DNA from: Aulostomus chinensis
Taxonomy: Eukaryota; Chordata; Actinopteri; Syngnathiformes; Aulostomidae
Assembly: GCA_037954235.1 (NCBI GenBank)
Contig: JBBMOA010000003.1
Coordinates: forward strand, 7,379,453 to 7,443,452
Direction: 5' to 3'
Length of the DNA: 64,000 nucleotides
The notes beneath the pieces were generated by a model. It saw nothing but the letters and a program-made list of their open reading frames with translations, ran no database searches and was not told where the DNA came from. This document shows, in pieces, positions 35,192 through 48,900 of the stretch. Made by a program: the position numbers and the translations under genes. The stretch's first letter is position 1, and each line of letters starts with the position of its first letter.

Positions 35192-38100
35192 ATGGGCGAC
35201 AACACGTTCCCCGTCTATGCTGCAGATGCAATTATTAACTTTTACCGAACAGAAGTTCTCACTGGTCAAGAGGCGAAACACTTCACCAAGAGTGACCTGA
35301 CACCGGTTCCGAAGGTAAGGGTCCATTATAGCCATCAGAACATAACCTCTGAGCAACTGAATTCCGCTGCCATAAAATGTATGGCATAAAATAGCAGGTC
35401 ACGTAGAACACGGTGCTACTAACGATAGTTTAAAAAAATCATCTATGTAGATTGGCTTGACAACACAAAATGCCAAACATTTTACTTATTTATAATCTCG
35501 GTGTCTTCAAAATATATGACCCTTGGCTCTTCGGATTACAGATCAATGCAATTTCACGAAAAATAAAGGTTATTGTATGTACGAAGATGTTGGGTAAAAG
35601 AAAAGAAACACAAACAAAATACGGGACACAAAACAGACAATACACCGAAGAAGAGATTATCGCGAACTCTTTTTTTGTTGCATTTTTTTTCCAGATCACT
35701 TGCTATTTTGTAAATGCCAAACTAAGATTGTAAAAGAAAAAAAAACTGAACTATCGAATTACCAATGCGTTGAAGAATTGTGACGCTGGAAAGAGAAAAT
35801 TGAATAAACTTTGTTGTCTTTTCCTCAAATTTGAAATTGGAAGAAAAAATATGAAGTGCATACATTTGGTTATGAATGACGAGGTATTTTTCCCTACTTG
35901 ATTGAAAGATCAATGTTTTATTCCCAGTCCTAGATAAATCTGAGACTCCAGAATAATCATGTAACATACATGGTTAATCATGTTTGTCTGCTCAGATTAA
36001 CTACATGCCATTAACACAATCTTTTTCTCTTACAGCCAGAAGCGGTTCAGACGTTGTACATGAGAATATTGCATCTCCTGTATCGTTTCAGACCTGAGTG
36101 TCACTCCATGGTGAGTGGAACTTGATCAAAGGTCATGTAGGCTGTAGTAGTCTGGTCACAACACAATGTGCTGACTTGATTTGGGAATCTTGAAGTTGTT
36201 TACACACTACATGACTGAGTGGCGTCAGGAGGTCACTATTAAAGATCATTCATGGAGTCAAGATGAGTCTGGCAGTGAGCAACCCTGTCACATGGTGACA
36301 GAATAGCTCAGGGATTTTATGTTTGGCTCCTGTGTTGACTATGTTTTGCTAAATAGCTCTCTCTTTACCCAACATAAGTTTCCAGGTTTTTAGGAACACT
36401 TTCATAACATAGCGCAGAATAACCCAACAGGCCTGCAATAAGTCTTCCACTGAGGAACATAGGATTGTTTTGTTTTGAATTGATTGATTGAATGTGTCGA
36501 AGAGAGGTGCTGACTTATTCTCATTCATTTTTGAGGCTGTAATTTGTGGCATTGTTTTAACTGTACTTGTAATACACAGATATACACAATTTTATTTGTA
36601 TGAATTGTTAATGTTATGGCACTAATCTCATTTTCAGCTGCTTGATGTCTTTACCTTAGTGAAGTTTTTCACTTTTGTTTTCCTGCAGGTTCCACTTCTA
36701 GAGAACATTCAGTATCCAATATATCACGAGGGGGCCACGGCTATTATAAGTGTCTACATGCGCATGTGAGTCTCTCTTTGAGGCACGTTGAACTTGATTA
36801 ATGTTTTCCATCTAGAGCTTAGATAACTTAATTGAGAGTATTGTGAATTCTGTTTTATAGGCGTCAGTTTTTGCCTATGTGCTTTGTGTATGACTTTTCC
36901 CTGAACGACCTTCTTGCACCAAGTAAGTAAATGTTTGTTAATTTCATCCTGTGAAACTAATCTGAGTCCCTTGGTGTTTAGTGTTGCATGGTTAATCAAA
37001 ATGCGGTTGTAATGTAAGCCTGTCCAATTATATAACTGCAAAAATCCTCTGTTATTTTGAACAGTACTGTACGAATGTGGCAAAATTGCATTATTGGTTA
37101 TATTATTTGTGTTATTGCCATCTACTTAAAACATTTTGAAAATTTTCTACAAAATGGTAGTATTTTTTGTGCTAGTTTGAGTTGAGAGATAATCATTTCA
37201 GGATTAGTCATTTGTTATGTGCTAGATAACAAAGCACCATTTCTTTCTAATGTAGCAATATTGCACACAACAAATTGCAGAAGGACCTTTTCATCAAATG
37301 GTGCAACACTACTGTCTATCTGACCTCCTGCAACCAGACAATTCTCTTGCTAATCTTTTTCAGAAAAACAGAAAACGCTGACTGTGCTAAGTGCCATCAT
37401 GAACTTTCTCCACTTCAGGAAACAGAGGATGGATATGGTCCTGGAGAAACAAGCCAAGTTTGTACGTTATGTATTGGTCTAGTGTGTCTGTCTGTGTGTA
37501 TGTGTGAGAGAGACAGTGAATATGGGCTTTCAAATGAAAAATGTGGTTCATTACTCCATAAAATGATGTAACTTTCACTGTGTCTGTTGTCAGAGGGCTG
37601 ACATGGACAGGCTGCAGGCGTACACCAAAGGAATACGGGAGGCAGAAAAGAAGATCGAGATGCTGACGTGAGTCTTGGATTGATTGTTTGATTGACAATC
37701 CTCTTGTATTGGATGATGGTACTTCTTCACAAGTCACATGCCCCTGTATCTTGTTCAGAACCATCCCACCGGAGCAGCAGGCTGAGGCTGATGAGCTGGC
37801 AGCTGCTTTCTCAGAACTGCAGACCGCCACCATGCATGAATACCAGGAAGTGGTAAGTACTAATCACAGTCTTCATAATACAACCATATTTGTGCTGTCT
37901 GGCAAGATTAAATAAACTTCCCCTCTTTCAGAATGCAACAAATGAGAGTATCAGTGAGTGGAAAACCAAAATTGCTGAAAAGACTCAAAAACTGGTAGGA
38001 GACCCCAAAAAAAATCTTCTGTTAAAATTATGCGGCAGTTTACAAAAGAATGACTGAAACCAACAGAGTTTGTGTCTGTTTGTCAGGCCCAGGTTAAGAT

Positions 38101-39170
38101 GGATGTCAGCAATCTGAAGGAAGACATCAGCAAACTCAAGTCTCGGATTGTAGAATCTCCAGAAGAGCTGGAGAGCCAGATGGAGAAGATGAGGGAGAAC
38201 GTCAAGAGCATCAAGAGTGCCATTGTGAGTGAATCTTGAAATAATGTAATGTTGGGCTGCAGGGCTGCTACTGATAGAACTGGATAATATATAAGACCGC
38301 TAAGTTGAAATGCCTATTTCAGAAACAAGCAGATGAGCATGTGGTGGAGCTGCAGAGCATGGTGCAGAGTGTGAGCCACACAGAGGCAGAAGTACAGCAG
38401 ATGTTCACGCTGCTGCAGGACCTGGAGAGCAGCATGAACAACAGCAAGCAGCACCAGGAGGAGGTTAGTTCATAACATTTACATGTTGCATATCCAGGTA
38501 TGTTCCGCTAAGTTGGTGAGAATTTGGAGGCTTTACTGCATTCCAGATTCAACCACATGGATGTGTATGTGTTTGTAGCACCAGGAGCTGCTAGCTCAGT
38601 ATGAGAAGAAGGAGAAGGAGCTGAAGAACCTGTGCAGCGAGGAGGTCCAGCTGAAGAGAGCTCTGGGCATGAAGATGGACAAGGAGTACAAACAAAACAT
38701 GCGGCGGCAGAAGAAGAGGGAGATGAAGGAGCAGCACATTGAAGATGTCTTGGGGTATTCTTTCTACAGCTGAACCATTGTTTCCAGTGGGATTTGATGA
38801 GTATAACTCTCCTGTGCTGTGTCTAATTCTGTTGAACTCTGCTCCAGGCAGTGTAACCAAATCCATCAGAAGCGTGAGGAGATGGCTGGCAAAATCCAGG
38901 ATATCTCTCGTGAGACCCAGCAACTGAAAGCAAAGATCCAGAGCCTTCGAGATGTGTGCAGCAAAGAGACGGAGAAAGCTCAGGTACAAGCAGGAACAGC
39001 AACTATGATGTCCAGCACGTTTGTACTGCTTTGACTCACATTGCTCTCTTTCGTTTGTCCAGGCTCTCTATGACTCCCTGTCCAACTCCATGGATGAGCT
39101 GCACCGCAGGATTGATACGCACATTGTGGATCTGAAACAAGATGTCTGCAAAATGTCTGTAAACTTTTGA
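35192..39170 (+). CDS. nuf2: Kinetochore protein Nuf2
   Basis: Subunit of the NDC80 complex (with NDC80, SPC24, SPC25), which attaches spindle microtubules to kinetochores. Exons: 35192-35314, 36036-36110, 36689-36765, 36861-36922, 37364-37461, 37594-37667, 37759-37852, 37932-37994, 38087-38224, 38323-38463, 38579-38754, 38848-38983, 39063-39170. All phases join, giving 454 residues (human 464). Residues 1 to about 140 match the calponin-homology-like head: LTG-EAKHFTKSDL-PVPKPE, TLYMRIL, then FLP-C-VYDF and IMNFLHFR after two exon joins. The rest is a long coiled coil with heptads, including IVESPEELE (human IVDSPEKL). The start (aaaATGG) is in a good context. It converges with cfap57, with about 790 bp between the stop codons. 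Confidence 0.95.
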
Positions 39171-39254
39171 TCAGCTTATCTTTTCCATCATATTGTTTAT
39201 TATTGTGCTCTAGACTTGGAGGCATTCTTATCCTCACTATTGAAAATGTTCTCT

Positions 39255-39260
39255 AATAAA
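39255..39260 (+). promoter_or_regulatory. Candidate polyadenylation signal of nuf2
   Basis: AATAAA 85 bp after the nuf2 stop codon, followed by a GGAA repeat and a GT-rich stretch of the kind expected downstream of a cleavage site. Confidence 0.65.
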
Positions 39261-39831
39261 GGAAGGAAGGAAGGAGTGTGTGTGTGAGTGAGTATCTCCT
39301 TTGTTTAAGATCTAAGTGAAACCTTGTCTCCATCTAGATCACGCTGTCAATGTGTCCAGCATTTTGTGTATTCTAACCCCTGAACCATACTGTGTCTAGC
39401 AGTTTACAGTTGAAAACAGGAGAAGAGACCAGACTTAGAAGTTATCAGTACTGTAATAAACTGTTGCATGAGATGGTGAAGTTTTTACATGACTATTAAT
39501 GCAGTTTGTAAAATGATAGGTTGTGCATCCTAGTTGATGTTCACTGACAGACAAGAACGGAAACTACTGGTTCCTTTGATGAGCAGCTCTCTGACATATG
39601 GATCATTTATAGGTTGACATCTGACATCTTTAATCATCCATATGTGATTTACGTTCCTGTGTATAGATAAAGACTTCATCTGAACTATTTTAGTCTAATG
39701 ACTGAAAGTGGAGATCACGTTGGGTGTTTAGATGAAATACTAATTTTAAGGGTAAAACCAACAGTTACAGTAAATCCACCTATCTTCATGGTAGACACAA
39801 TAAGGCAAATAAAATCAGCAAACAGGAAAAG

Positions 39832-39837
39832 TTTATT
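39832..39837 (-). promoter_or_regulatory. Candidate polyadenylation signal of cfap57
   Basis: AATAAA on the minus strand about 125 bp beyond the cfap57 stop codon. Confidence 0.55.
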
Positions 39838-39960
39838 GCATTTAAGACAAACTAGTATTTTTCTCAAAAAGCAAAAAATCATAAATGCTGGGAGTGCTAC
39901 AGTACTCGAGGAATGACATTTCATTGGATGGTGATTTGTTGCTGGCTCCTTCCTGATATC

Positions 39961-42900
39961 TTAATCTGTGGGCTCCATTTTGTGTCTGTCTTCTGGGCTT
40001 GGACGGGACTTGTTGGATTTGTTGACCATCGCCACCTGAGCTTTGTAGTCTTTAACCTGAGTCCTCACCTGGCACAACTCTTTCCGAAGCTCATTGATTT
40101 CAGTGATCAGAGTCACATTCTCCTGCAGAGTTACAATCACTGTTAGAAAATCAGAACCAAGGATTCCTTCAGATGTATTACCATCTTTTGGATTCTGAGT
40201 AGTTTATATGGATATACCAATTGGAATAAATCTATTACTGAGTGGGAACATTTTTTGCTGACTATCCTAAATCAGTGCAACAGAGCATTTGTCCCAAATC
40301 GGGTCCCATCATCATAGACAGCAGCTGAGGAGGCTTGACTCACCGTCTTCATGTTAAAATCCTTGTCATAGAACTGTAGTAAGAGGGTTTGCCAAAGTTG
40401 CGATGTGGCATTCATTCTGGACAACTTGATTGATTGATGCCTTTAGTCAATGGGCATAACATCTGAGATACTTAATTCAGTCCAAAAACCAGAAACAATT
40501 ACCTTCCTTTTCCAATTCCTTTGCCTGTCCAGACTGTTTAAGGGTTGCTAGTTATACTTTTCCCACTCATTAGACCTTTGGTTGACCAGAGTTTGTGGTG
40601 TCCTTTGTGTTCAGTCAAAACAACCAAATTAAGACCCACTGTGGTGCAGTGGTTTGCACTGTCACCTCACAGCAAGAAGATTCCAAATTCGAGCCCGGGG
40701 CTTTTCTGTGTGGAGTTTGCATGTTCTCCCTGTGCCTGCATGGCTTCTCTCTGAGTCTTCCTCCCACAGTCCAAAGACATGCAAGTTAGGTTAATTGGCA
40801 ACTCTAAATTGACTGTAGGTGTGAGTGTAAATGGTTGTTTGTTTATATACCTTGGCCCTGCAACAGTCTGCAGATCTGTCCAGGGCGTACCCCGTGTCTC
40901 GCCCAAATTCAGCTGCTATAGGCTCCAGCCCCACCCCCCACAACCCTTAAATAAGCAGTATAGAAAATGGATGGATAGACCATGCCGATATATTTGGACC
41001 CCAAAAGACTGAATTAAAAAGCCCAGAAGTAGTAGTAGGAATTATCTTTATAGTCCTTAGGGACTATTTGGAAACAAACTTTCCATTTTTCAGCAAGTCA
41101 AGGCTTGCTCCCTGATTAACAGAAAAGTCTTTGTCTGGTGGAACCATCACTTACCTTCATGATCTTGACATAGGTCTTCTCGTGCTCTTCAGCACATGTG
41201 GCCAACCTTGCTTTTAGACTAGCAACAGTCTTCGCATGGTGATCACGCTGTCGCTGGAACACCTGCTGGATATTTTCATCCATGCTGCTCCTTTCCACCT
41301 TGACAACACACACATTTCCCTAAGACTTAATCAATAAAGTCACTACATTTTGTCAGCTGTCAGGGTTCTCCACTACAAGCCACTCACCGCATCAGGCTGC
41401 TGGACATAGTATGCATAGATGGCCTGAACACTGTCCCTCAGCTTCTTCGGCTCCTGGATCAGGCTAACACAATTCTGCAGATCCGATCTAAGCCGACCAA
41501 GATACGTCTCCAAGTCTTTCACCTGAGCACAGAGAAAAGTTCTAACTGTATAGATGACAAGTAATTTTAATATCTTGTTTAATATATAATGTCACGTAAC
41601 AGTAAAGTACTCTGGTCCACATGGCAATCCAGAAATGACTGAATCTGTGTTTGTCTCACTCTCTGCATCTCTTTGTGTAACTCTTTATCTCTGGCCTTCA
41701 GCTTAAGCTTCAACTCTGTGACGGCAAGCTTCAGCTGAGTGTTGCCCTTGTCCATTTGTACCAGTTCGTCCTCCAGCTGTGGAACAGGAACATATACAGC
41801 ACATCAGCATTGCAAACTCTACCCAGTTGTCCCTTAACACTCAAAGGCCATCTTGGTTTATATTCCTTGTAACAAGGCTTCCAACTTAATCTTAAAATGT
41901 TTCAAATATCTGTTGTTACTCCAACATCAGTTTGACTCAGCTGATGTGTGCACATAATAATGACTCCCTATATGGAATGCTTTTCAATGATATCAAAATT
42001 ACAACCCTGCCTTACTGAGCAGGGCATTTAATGAGACTTTTATGTTTGACTTCCTGTTTTAACACTTTCCTCTGATACTGATCAAAATCCATTTTAATGA
42101 AACAAATATGTTTTACAACCAAAAAAAATAAAGCACAACATCAAGCTTTACTTCTCAGGTATTGAAATTACACCAGTGATGAAGGTACTTGAGTCAACAG
42201 CAAGCCTATCACCAAAATATACACACACACACCTGATGTATCCTTTCCTTCTTCTCAGTGATGCTGTCTCTAAGAGGCTCTGTCTGCTTCTTCAACTCAC
42301 TCAACTGGAAATCCATAACAAATTTCAGCTTCTCCAGCTCCTGGTTCTTCTTCTTCAGCCCAGAGATGCTCTCATCCTGGACACATGAAGAAAAAGTAGT
42401 CAAACAAGTTTATTGTTTTTTTCACTTTCATAGACTAGTGCAGGGCCAGTTGGTCGAGGGGTAATGAGCTCTTATTTAAAGTAGTTCTTTGCTTCTGTTC
42501 AATGAGGGTCCTTCTCTCATCAACCACCAACCTTTGGAACGAGTGGAAATGAAGGAAGAAGGTTAAGTGAACAAGCTAGGACAAAGCTGTCTGTATTGTG
42601 TCACTATCACCAAGTCTTCGAATGATGATGTAACCTTCAGAGACAGACAGCATCAATGTTATCTAGAATCCTCACTGTCATCTATGACCCAGACTTGACA
42701 CTGCTCTTCCTTGAGGTAACAGTTAGGTACACGAAGGCTGACATTATTGAGATAATCTAATCTCAGTCAGACAGAGATGTCTTGATTATGTAGTTAAGAT
42801 GACTTACTTATTGATTATCACATATTAAAAGTGTATTTCCTTGCTGTACTATTGTTTACAGCAATGTGATGATGACCAAAACGTGATGATTTGAGGTTTT

Positions 42901-45900
42901 GAACCATACAAGTTTGCTTGATGCTGCTTGATAAATAGAAAAACTACAACCAAAACTGTCGTGTTGTAAAGCAGCAGCTGCAACTTTATTCTGTTGTTCT
43001 TGGCCACCTTGTCTTGGTTGGTCTTTTCATGTCCGGATATCTGTCTCTTCAAGTCTTCGATGTCACTCTCCAGGGAGCGTATCAAGCCCAACAGCCGCTG
43101 TCGCTCCTGCTTCAGCTGGCTGATGTCTGTGGATCGATCATCAATCTGTCTCCTTAGACTGTAGAACTGACATTATCAAATTATCCACCAATGATGAAGA
43201 GGAACCAAAAACAGTACACACACATTTCAAATGTTGCCATTCTGAACAAACCCAAAAACACACCAAAGAACAGGAGCTTTGGTCACCTTCTGTGTCATGA
43301 GCGTAGTTTCTCCCTTCAGATTTGTGTTGGTCTCTTTCTCTGTTTGTAGTTTCCTCTCATACTTGATTTGAATGTCATGAATCTTCCTCTCCTCATCCTC
43401 CTCTACTTGCCTTATCATCTCTTTCAACTCACACTGCTGCTGCTGTGCATCCTCCTGGCACTATGCAAAAGAAAAGAAAAAAGACATACAATTAGGGACT
43501 AGGTTAATTGGATACTCTAAATTGACCGTAGGTATGACTGTGAGTGTGAATGGTTGTCTGTCTATATGTGTTGGCCCTGCGATGGACTGGCAACCCTTCC
43601 AGGGTGTACCGCACCTCTCGCTGAAAGCCGCTGGGATAGGCTCCAGCCCCTCTGAACAGGATAAGCAGAAGAAAATGGATGGATGGATGGATGGATGGAT
43701 TGTTGAAGACAGTCAACTCTAATTGGTTTCTTTTATTTATGGCATTGCAACTGTTACAGAAGTGCAGCAACCAATGAGTCAAAAGTTTGTGCACATGTGA
43801 CAGGAGTAACAAGAGAGACAGTTCATTTGAGATAAGTGTGATCACAAACGCTCTGCCACCTCCTCCCAGTCCCCTTGGTCCTCCCTGTACCTCTGGAGTA
43901 GTAATATACAGGCACTGTCGTGCGTGGGTGTGAAGCGATCACGTGACGCAATGACATGACCGTGCGTGACTTGGGGGCGTGATGGCGTCACTTTGTGCGT
44001 GTGATCACGAGACTTTGTCCGTGCGATGATGTCACTTCGTTCTTGATCACGTGACTTTGTCCGTCTTTTGCGCGTGCGATCACGTGATTTTGCGTGTGTG
44101 ACCACGCCCCCATGTCATTGAGTTTCAGATCTAATACGTGATTTTTTTACACAACTATTAAAGTATGATTTTATTTAGCATAGTTTGTTCAATTTATGCA
44201 GCTGTAGCGTTGTCGCAAAGGATTATGGGAGTTGTGAGATGATGAGCTGTTGATCATGTTCTGTTCACGTCACTACCATATCAGGAGTTGATTGTGTATA
44301 AGTACATGACGTGACTGTTTGTATAAAGTTGTGCAGACTGCCAATCGCATCCGAACTGTCAAGGCTGAATGACTTGAACAACGGGACAAGACAACCTGAC
44401 AGTGCAGGAGGCAGGAGTATTAATCAAGAAGTGAGATATGCAGTGTAAAATTACGTATGCAAAACGGCGTGGCTTCAAGTATATATTCACTGTCTGTTAA
44501 AATCTTATTTAGACTCTCTCTTGCACTCTCACGGTGCATGTAGTGGGGTCTCCAGATATATCTGTCTACTTTGCTGTATGAAATAAAGAGTTGATTTGCC
44601 TAAAGCAGATGACTCCAGTTAATCTCTTCTCATCAACGGACCCGGTGAAGTTGGCGTACTTCAACAAATTTGGGGGCTTGTCTGGGATGAGAGTGAGGTC
44701 TTAATTTGGTTGTTTTGACTGAACACAAAGGACACCACAAACTCTGGTCGACCAACAGAAATAAGGTAAGCAGAAACCTGTTACAAAAAATTCTGCACAT
44801 TTGAGAATTCTACCAAATAAAGAGTTAATAGTGTCCTAGTGTTAAATTCCAAATTATGGAGTGTATGGTGAAGAATAAACAGAGTGAATAAGAGTTGATA
44901 TTGTCCTTGGTTTGGCAACCTCACAATTCTCTGATGAGGGAATAGGGCCTTGGGTTAAAGTCCCATTGGGTTAATAAGGTCCCATAAGGCGCTGAGTTAG
45001 AGGCCCGGGGAATTCAAGACCCCCGAATTCTACTACATAGTTTTATATTGTGTGGTCAAAGTGGACCAGGAAAATTTTAAGAAAGAAAGAGTGATTTGTG
45101 TGTCTCAAACATAAAGTCTCTCTGTTTCATGGAAAACCTAGCGGTGTTAACACGTGAATGGAACCTAACGAGACAATATTATTTGACTGGGTCAGTTGCT
45201 CGGATTGAACTCCATGCAAACTGGCTGGCACATCTCACTGTTAGGCAGGGACAGATGGATGGAGAATTTGACAGAGAGATTGTTGATAATGTTTGGGGCC
45301 CAGGGACTCAATGGAGGCCGCTGGGGCAGCAAATGAAAAATATTTTACTTGTAATTGGGAACATGGGTTCAGAGAAAGACAAAGAAAAGGCAAGAAGTGA
45401 GGCAAAGAGAAGAATGAAGAAGGTGTTAGAAGAAAGCAGAGCAGGAAAAGATGACCAGATGGCACTTGGTAAGTTGCTGTGGGAGAAGGAGAAAGAAAAC
45501 AGGGAAAAGAGGGATGAGCTAAAAAGAAGGGTGACCAGGCAAGGTTATGGGAAAGGAAGAAGTAGAGGAAGGATGAGAAAAGTCTCTCTCAAATCGAGAG
45601 ACCCTCCCCACCAAGGACGACCCGGAGCACCAGCAGGCCCCACCACCACATGAGAAAGGCGGGTGTCCACCACCCGCTCCACCAGCAGGACTCTATCCTG
45701 TGCTACAGGTCACCTCCAGCAGGTTCATCGTGGAGACCGAGAAGGAATCCACTGCCCCGACTGCACCTAGGGCAGCAAGTACCATGTTCCAAGCACGACC
45801 GACCCTGGCTGAAAAGGGAGAAGAGGACACCAGAAGTGTCAGTTCTCGAGGCACAAATTCTGGTCACGCAGAATATGAACTTCTGTTTGCAGACGAAGGA

Positions 45901-48900
45901 GAAGTGAGTGAAGCGTTCGATAACCGGGTGCGACGGGAAAAGATGAATGACCCATCCTTCTGGACCCGCGAGGCGATGGCGAAATGCCCTGGGAAAGTAA
46001 GACGAGTTGAATAATGGGCTCGCTTTCAGGCTTGTGAACAGTTGACCCTCCTTGCGGTGGAGGTGGCATGGAATGAACAGAAAGAGTCCGGTACAGCAGT
46101 TCCTTCCAAGAAGACCTTTTTATTCCCAGGCAACAGGTGTACGACCAGGTGTGACAGAGGTTCAACCATTCCCCGGGCAGATGGAAACTGGCGCCTTATA
46201 TACCCGCTTGAATAATTTCCCCCCCTGGCCCCTACCAAGAGCAGGGATCTCCCTCTATCCCCAGAATCTCTTAGCTCCCAACACCACATAAAAAAAAAAC
46301 CCAGAAATTACCAGTCTAAAATTCACCCATGATTTATGGTTATAGGTCCTTAAAAATTGTCCGAACTCCCCAATATACTAGATATGCCCAGATAATTCCA
46401 GCAGCAACACCCCCCCCCTCTCCATTCTGACCGTGGTCTCTCCCGGAACATTTATCCGGCGACGGTACCCGCCCGGACTCTTTTGAACGCGAACACAACA
46501 GAAAGGTGAGTGGCACAATCCAACACTGGCACCCTATTGCACTCTACCCTGTGGAGCTTTGACACCCCGAAACCTCCTTCCACTGCTTGACGCCTCCAAT
46601 CCTCATCGTCACATCTCTCTCCCGACAGGTGGAGCGATACCGGCGCAGACACCCCCGCCTGAGGACCACCGCCACCAAGGCACGGTTATATAAATAAATA
46701 AATATACATAATCAATAAATAAAGATGCCGCAAGCTGGATAGGGAGCCGTGTGCAAATCCACTCTGTAATTTACTGTGCAACACTCAATAAAGTGCCGAT
46801 CTTAAAGTGCGTGAGCCATTATTAAAGTGCTGTGCTAATTGTGAAGTACTGTTAAAACAACCCCCGTGCAACCTTCATACATTACTATCTTAACGAAGGG
46901 CTCTTCGTTACAAGGCTATTGGGAGAAGGAGGAAGACGTGAGGAGAAGAAGGACCTCATAACACTCGATGGGATGAGCTCAGGAGTGAGGTATCAGGACA
47001 TGCTAACACAAAATCCAAAACATGGCCACCACGTAGTACATCTAACATGACACTGTGCAGCCACAAACAGCCAGAAAAGGTTGGTTTGCCCACTTTAGGT
47101 CGGGGGGGGGAGGTCCTACCTCAGGTAGAGGAGTTTAAGTATCTCGGGGTCTTGTTCACGAGTGAGGGTAGGATGGAGCGGGAGATCGACAGGTGGATTG
47201 GGGCGGCATCCGCAGTGATGTGGGTGCTAAACCAGTCTCTTGTGGTGAAAAGGGAGCTTAGCTAGTAGGCGAGGCTCTCGATTTACCGGTCAAGCTACGT
47301 TCCAACCCTCACCTATGGTCATGAGGTTTGGGTAACGATGGAAAGAACAAGATTGCGAATACAAGCGGCCAAAATGAGTTTCCTCCGCAGGGTGGCTGGG
47401 CTCTCCCTTAGAGATAGGGTGAGAAGCTCAGTCATTCAGGAGGGGCTCAGAGTAGAGCCGCTGCTCCTCCATGTTGAGAGGAGTCAGTTGAGGTGGTTCG
47501 GGCATCTGGTGAGGATGCCTCCTGGACGCCTCCCTTGGGAGGTGTTCCAGGCATGCCCAACCGGGAGGAGGCCTCGAGGCCGACCCAGGACACGCTGGAG
47601 GGATTATATCTCTCGGCTGGCCTGGGAACGCCTCGGGATTCCCCCGGAAGAGCTGGTTGAAGTGGCTGGGAGAGGACAGTCTGGGCTTCCCTGCAGAGGC
47701 TGCTGCCCCTGACTCAAACCCACCAGATAAAGCGGAGGACGACGACAACCTAGAGCTCGTCCCAGCATTCTCAAGAATATCTGACTCAGTCTAAAGATGA
47801 GCAGACCAGACACACCGGGTGCCACCCCGGAAAGGCTGGGGTTCAACAGGAATGGTTTCGCAAAGCTGTGTTGGATGGAGTGCCTGAATCGGTAAGAGAA
47901 AGCATGATGAGTAACCCTGACTTACCAGGAAGTGATTCTAACATATGGGAAAAGTATCTTGTGCACCACCTGCAGAGAGCCAAAGATGAGGCGAACAAAA
48001 AAGAAAATTAAGTAAGAGATCTTCAAATACAATTACTGAAGCTGCAGCTGGGAGAGGCGAGACAAAAGGTAAATGACAAAAAGAAAAAAGAAACTATGAT
48101 GCATAAACAAATGATGTCTAGCAGTTTACAGAAATGGCTGGGGAGCTGTATACCGGCTGCCCCGCTGGACCAGAGACACCAGATCTGTTCCCAGTACCCT
48201 CATGGGCTCCCCAACTGAGACCTCACGGTCCACCAAGAGGACCAGCCGCCCAATGGTGAGCTCAGAACTCGTGGGGAGGATACAGGGGAGGAGCTTGAGG
48301 TGGAAGGGCCTGGAAAGGAAATGTTGTCGTTTCTCGGTCTGACTGGGTACAGTCGCAATTACATTCCTGATTATACGGGTATGACACAGGCTCTCCGTAA
48401 CTTGATTAAAGAACACGCCATGCGTAACCTCAACGCTAAGCTAAATTGGCCTAAAGACACTAAGTCAGTGTTCATACAACTCAAAACAAAAACTAGCACA
48501 GGCCGCAGACCTGGCTCGACCTGACTACGTCTCCATTTTTCCTCAATGTTTCTGAAACAGAAGGAGTTGTTAACAGTGTTCTGTTTCAGAAAAAAGGGGG
48601 AGAAAGGAGCATACTAATGTACATCAGCATAATGCTAGACCCGATGGAAAAACGACACCCAAAATGCACACAACATGCAGCAGGGGTAGCAAAATTGATA
48701 CAAAAAACAGCACACATAGTGATGGGACACCCTCTAAGGGTACTCACGTCACATAGCATTATAGCATATGTCAACTCCCAGGCATTCACCCTGACATCAC
48801 TAAGGCAACAGAGACTCAGTAAAATACTGAAAGCACCAAACATCACATTCACCCATGAAGGAATCAACATGGCCGATTGGATGGGAACCGCACCACTGCA

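Larger units (their letters stand above)
39171..39960. other. Convergent 3' region nuf2/cfap57
   Basis: Holds the nuf2 3' untranslated region with AATAAA at 39255-39260 and, on the other strand, the short cfap57 3' untranslated region with AATAAA at 39837-39832. No other gene was seen. Confidence 0.6.

Noticed and set aside
37387..37833. 148-residue minus-strand frame
   Set aside because: It is antisense to three nuf2 exons that match NUF2 in sequence and phase.
43842..44105. Arg/Thr-rich minus-strand frame with repeated KSRD units
   Set aside because: It translates the tandem cacgtga units of the fold-back arm and is not a protein gene.
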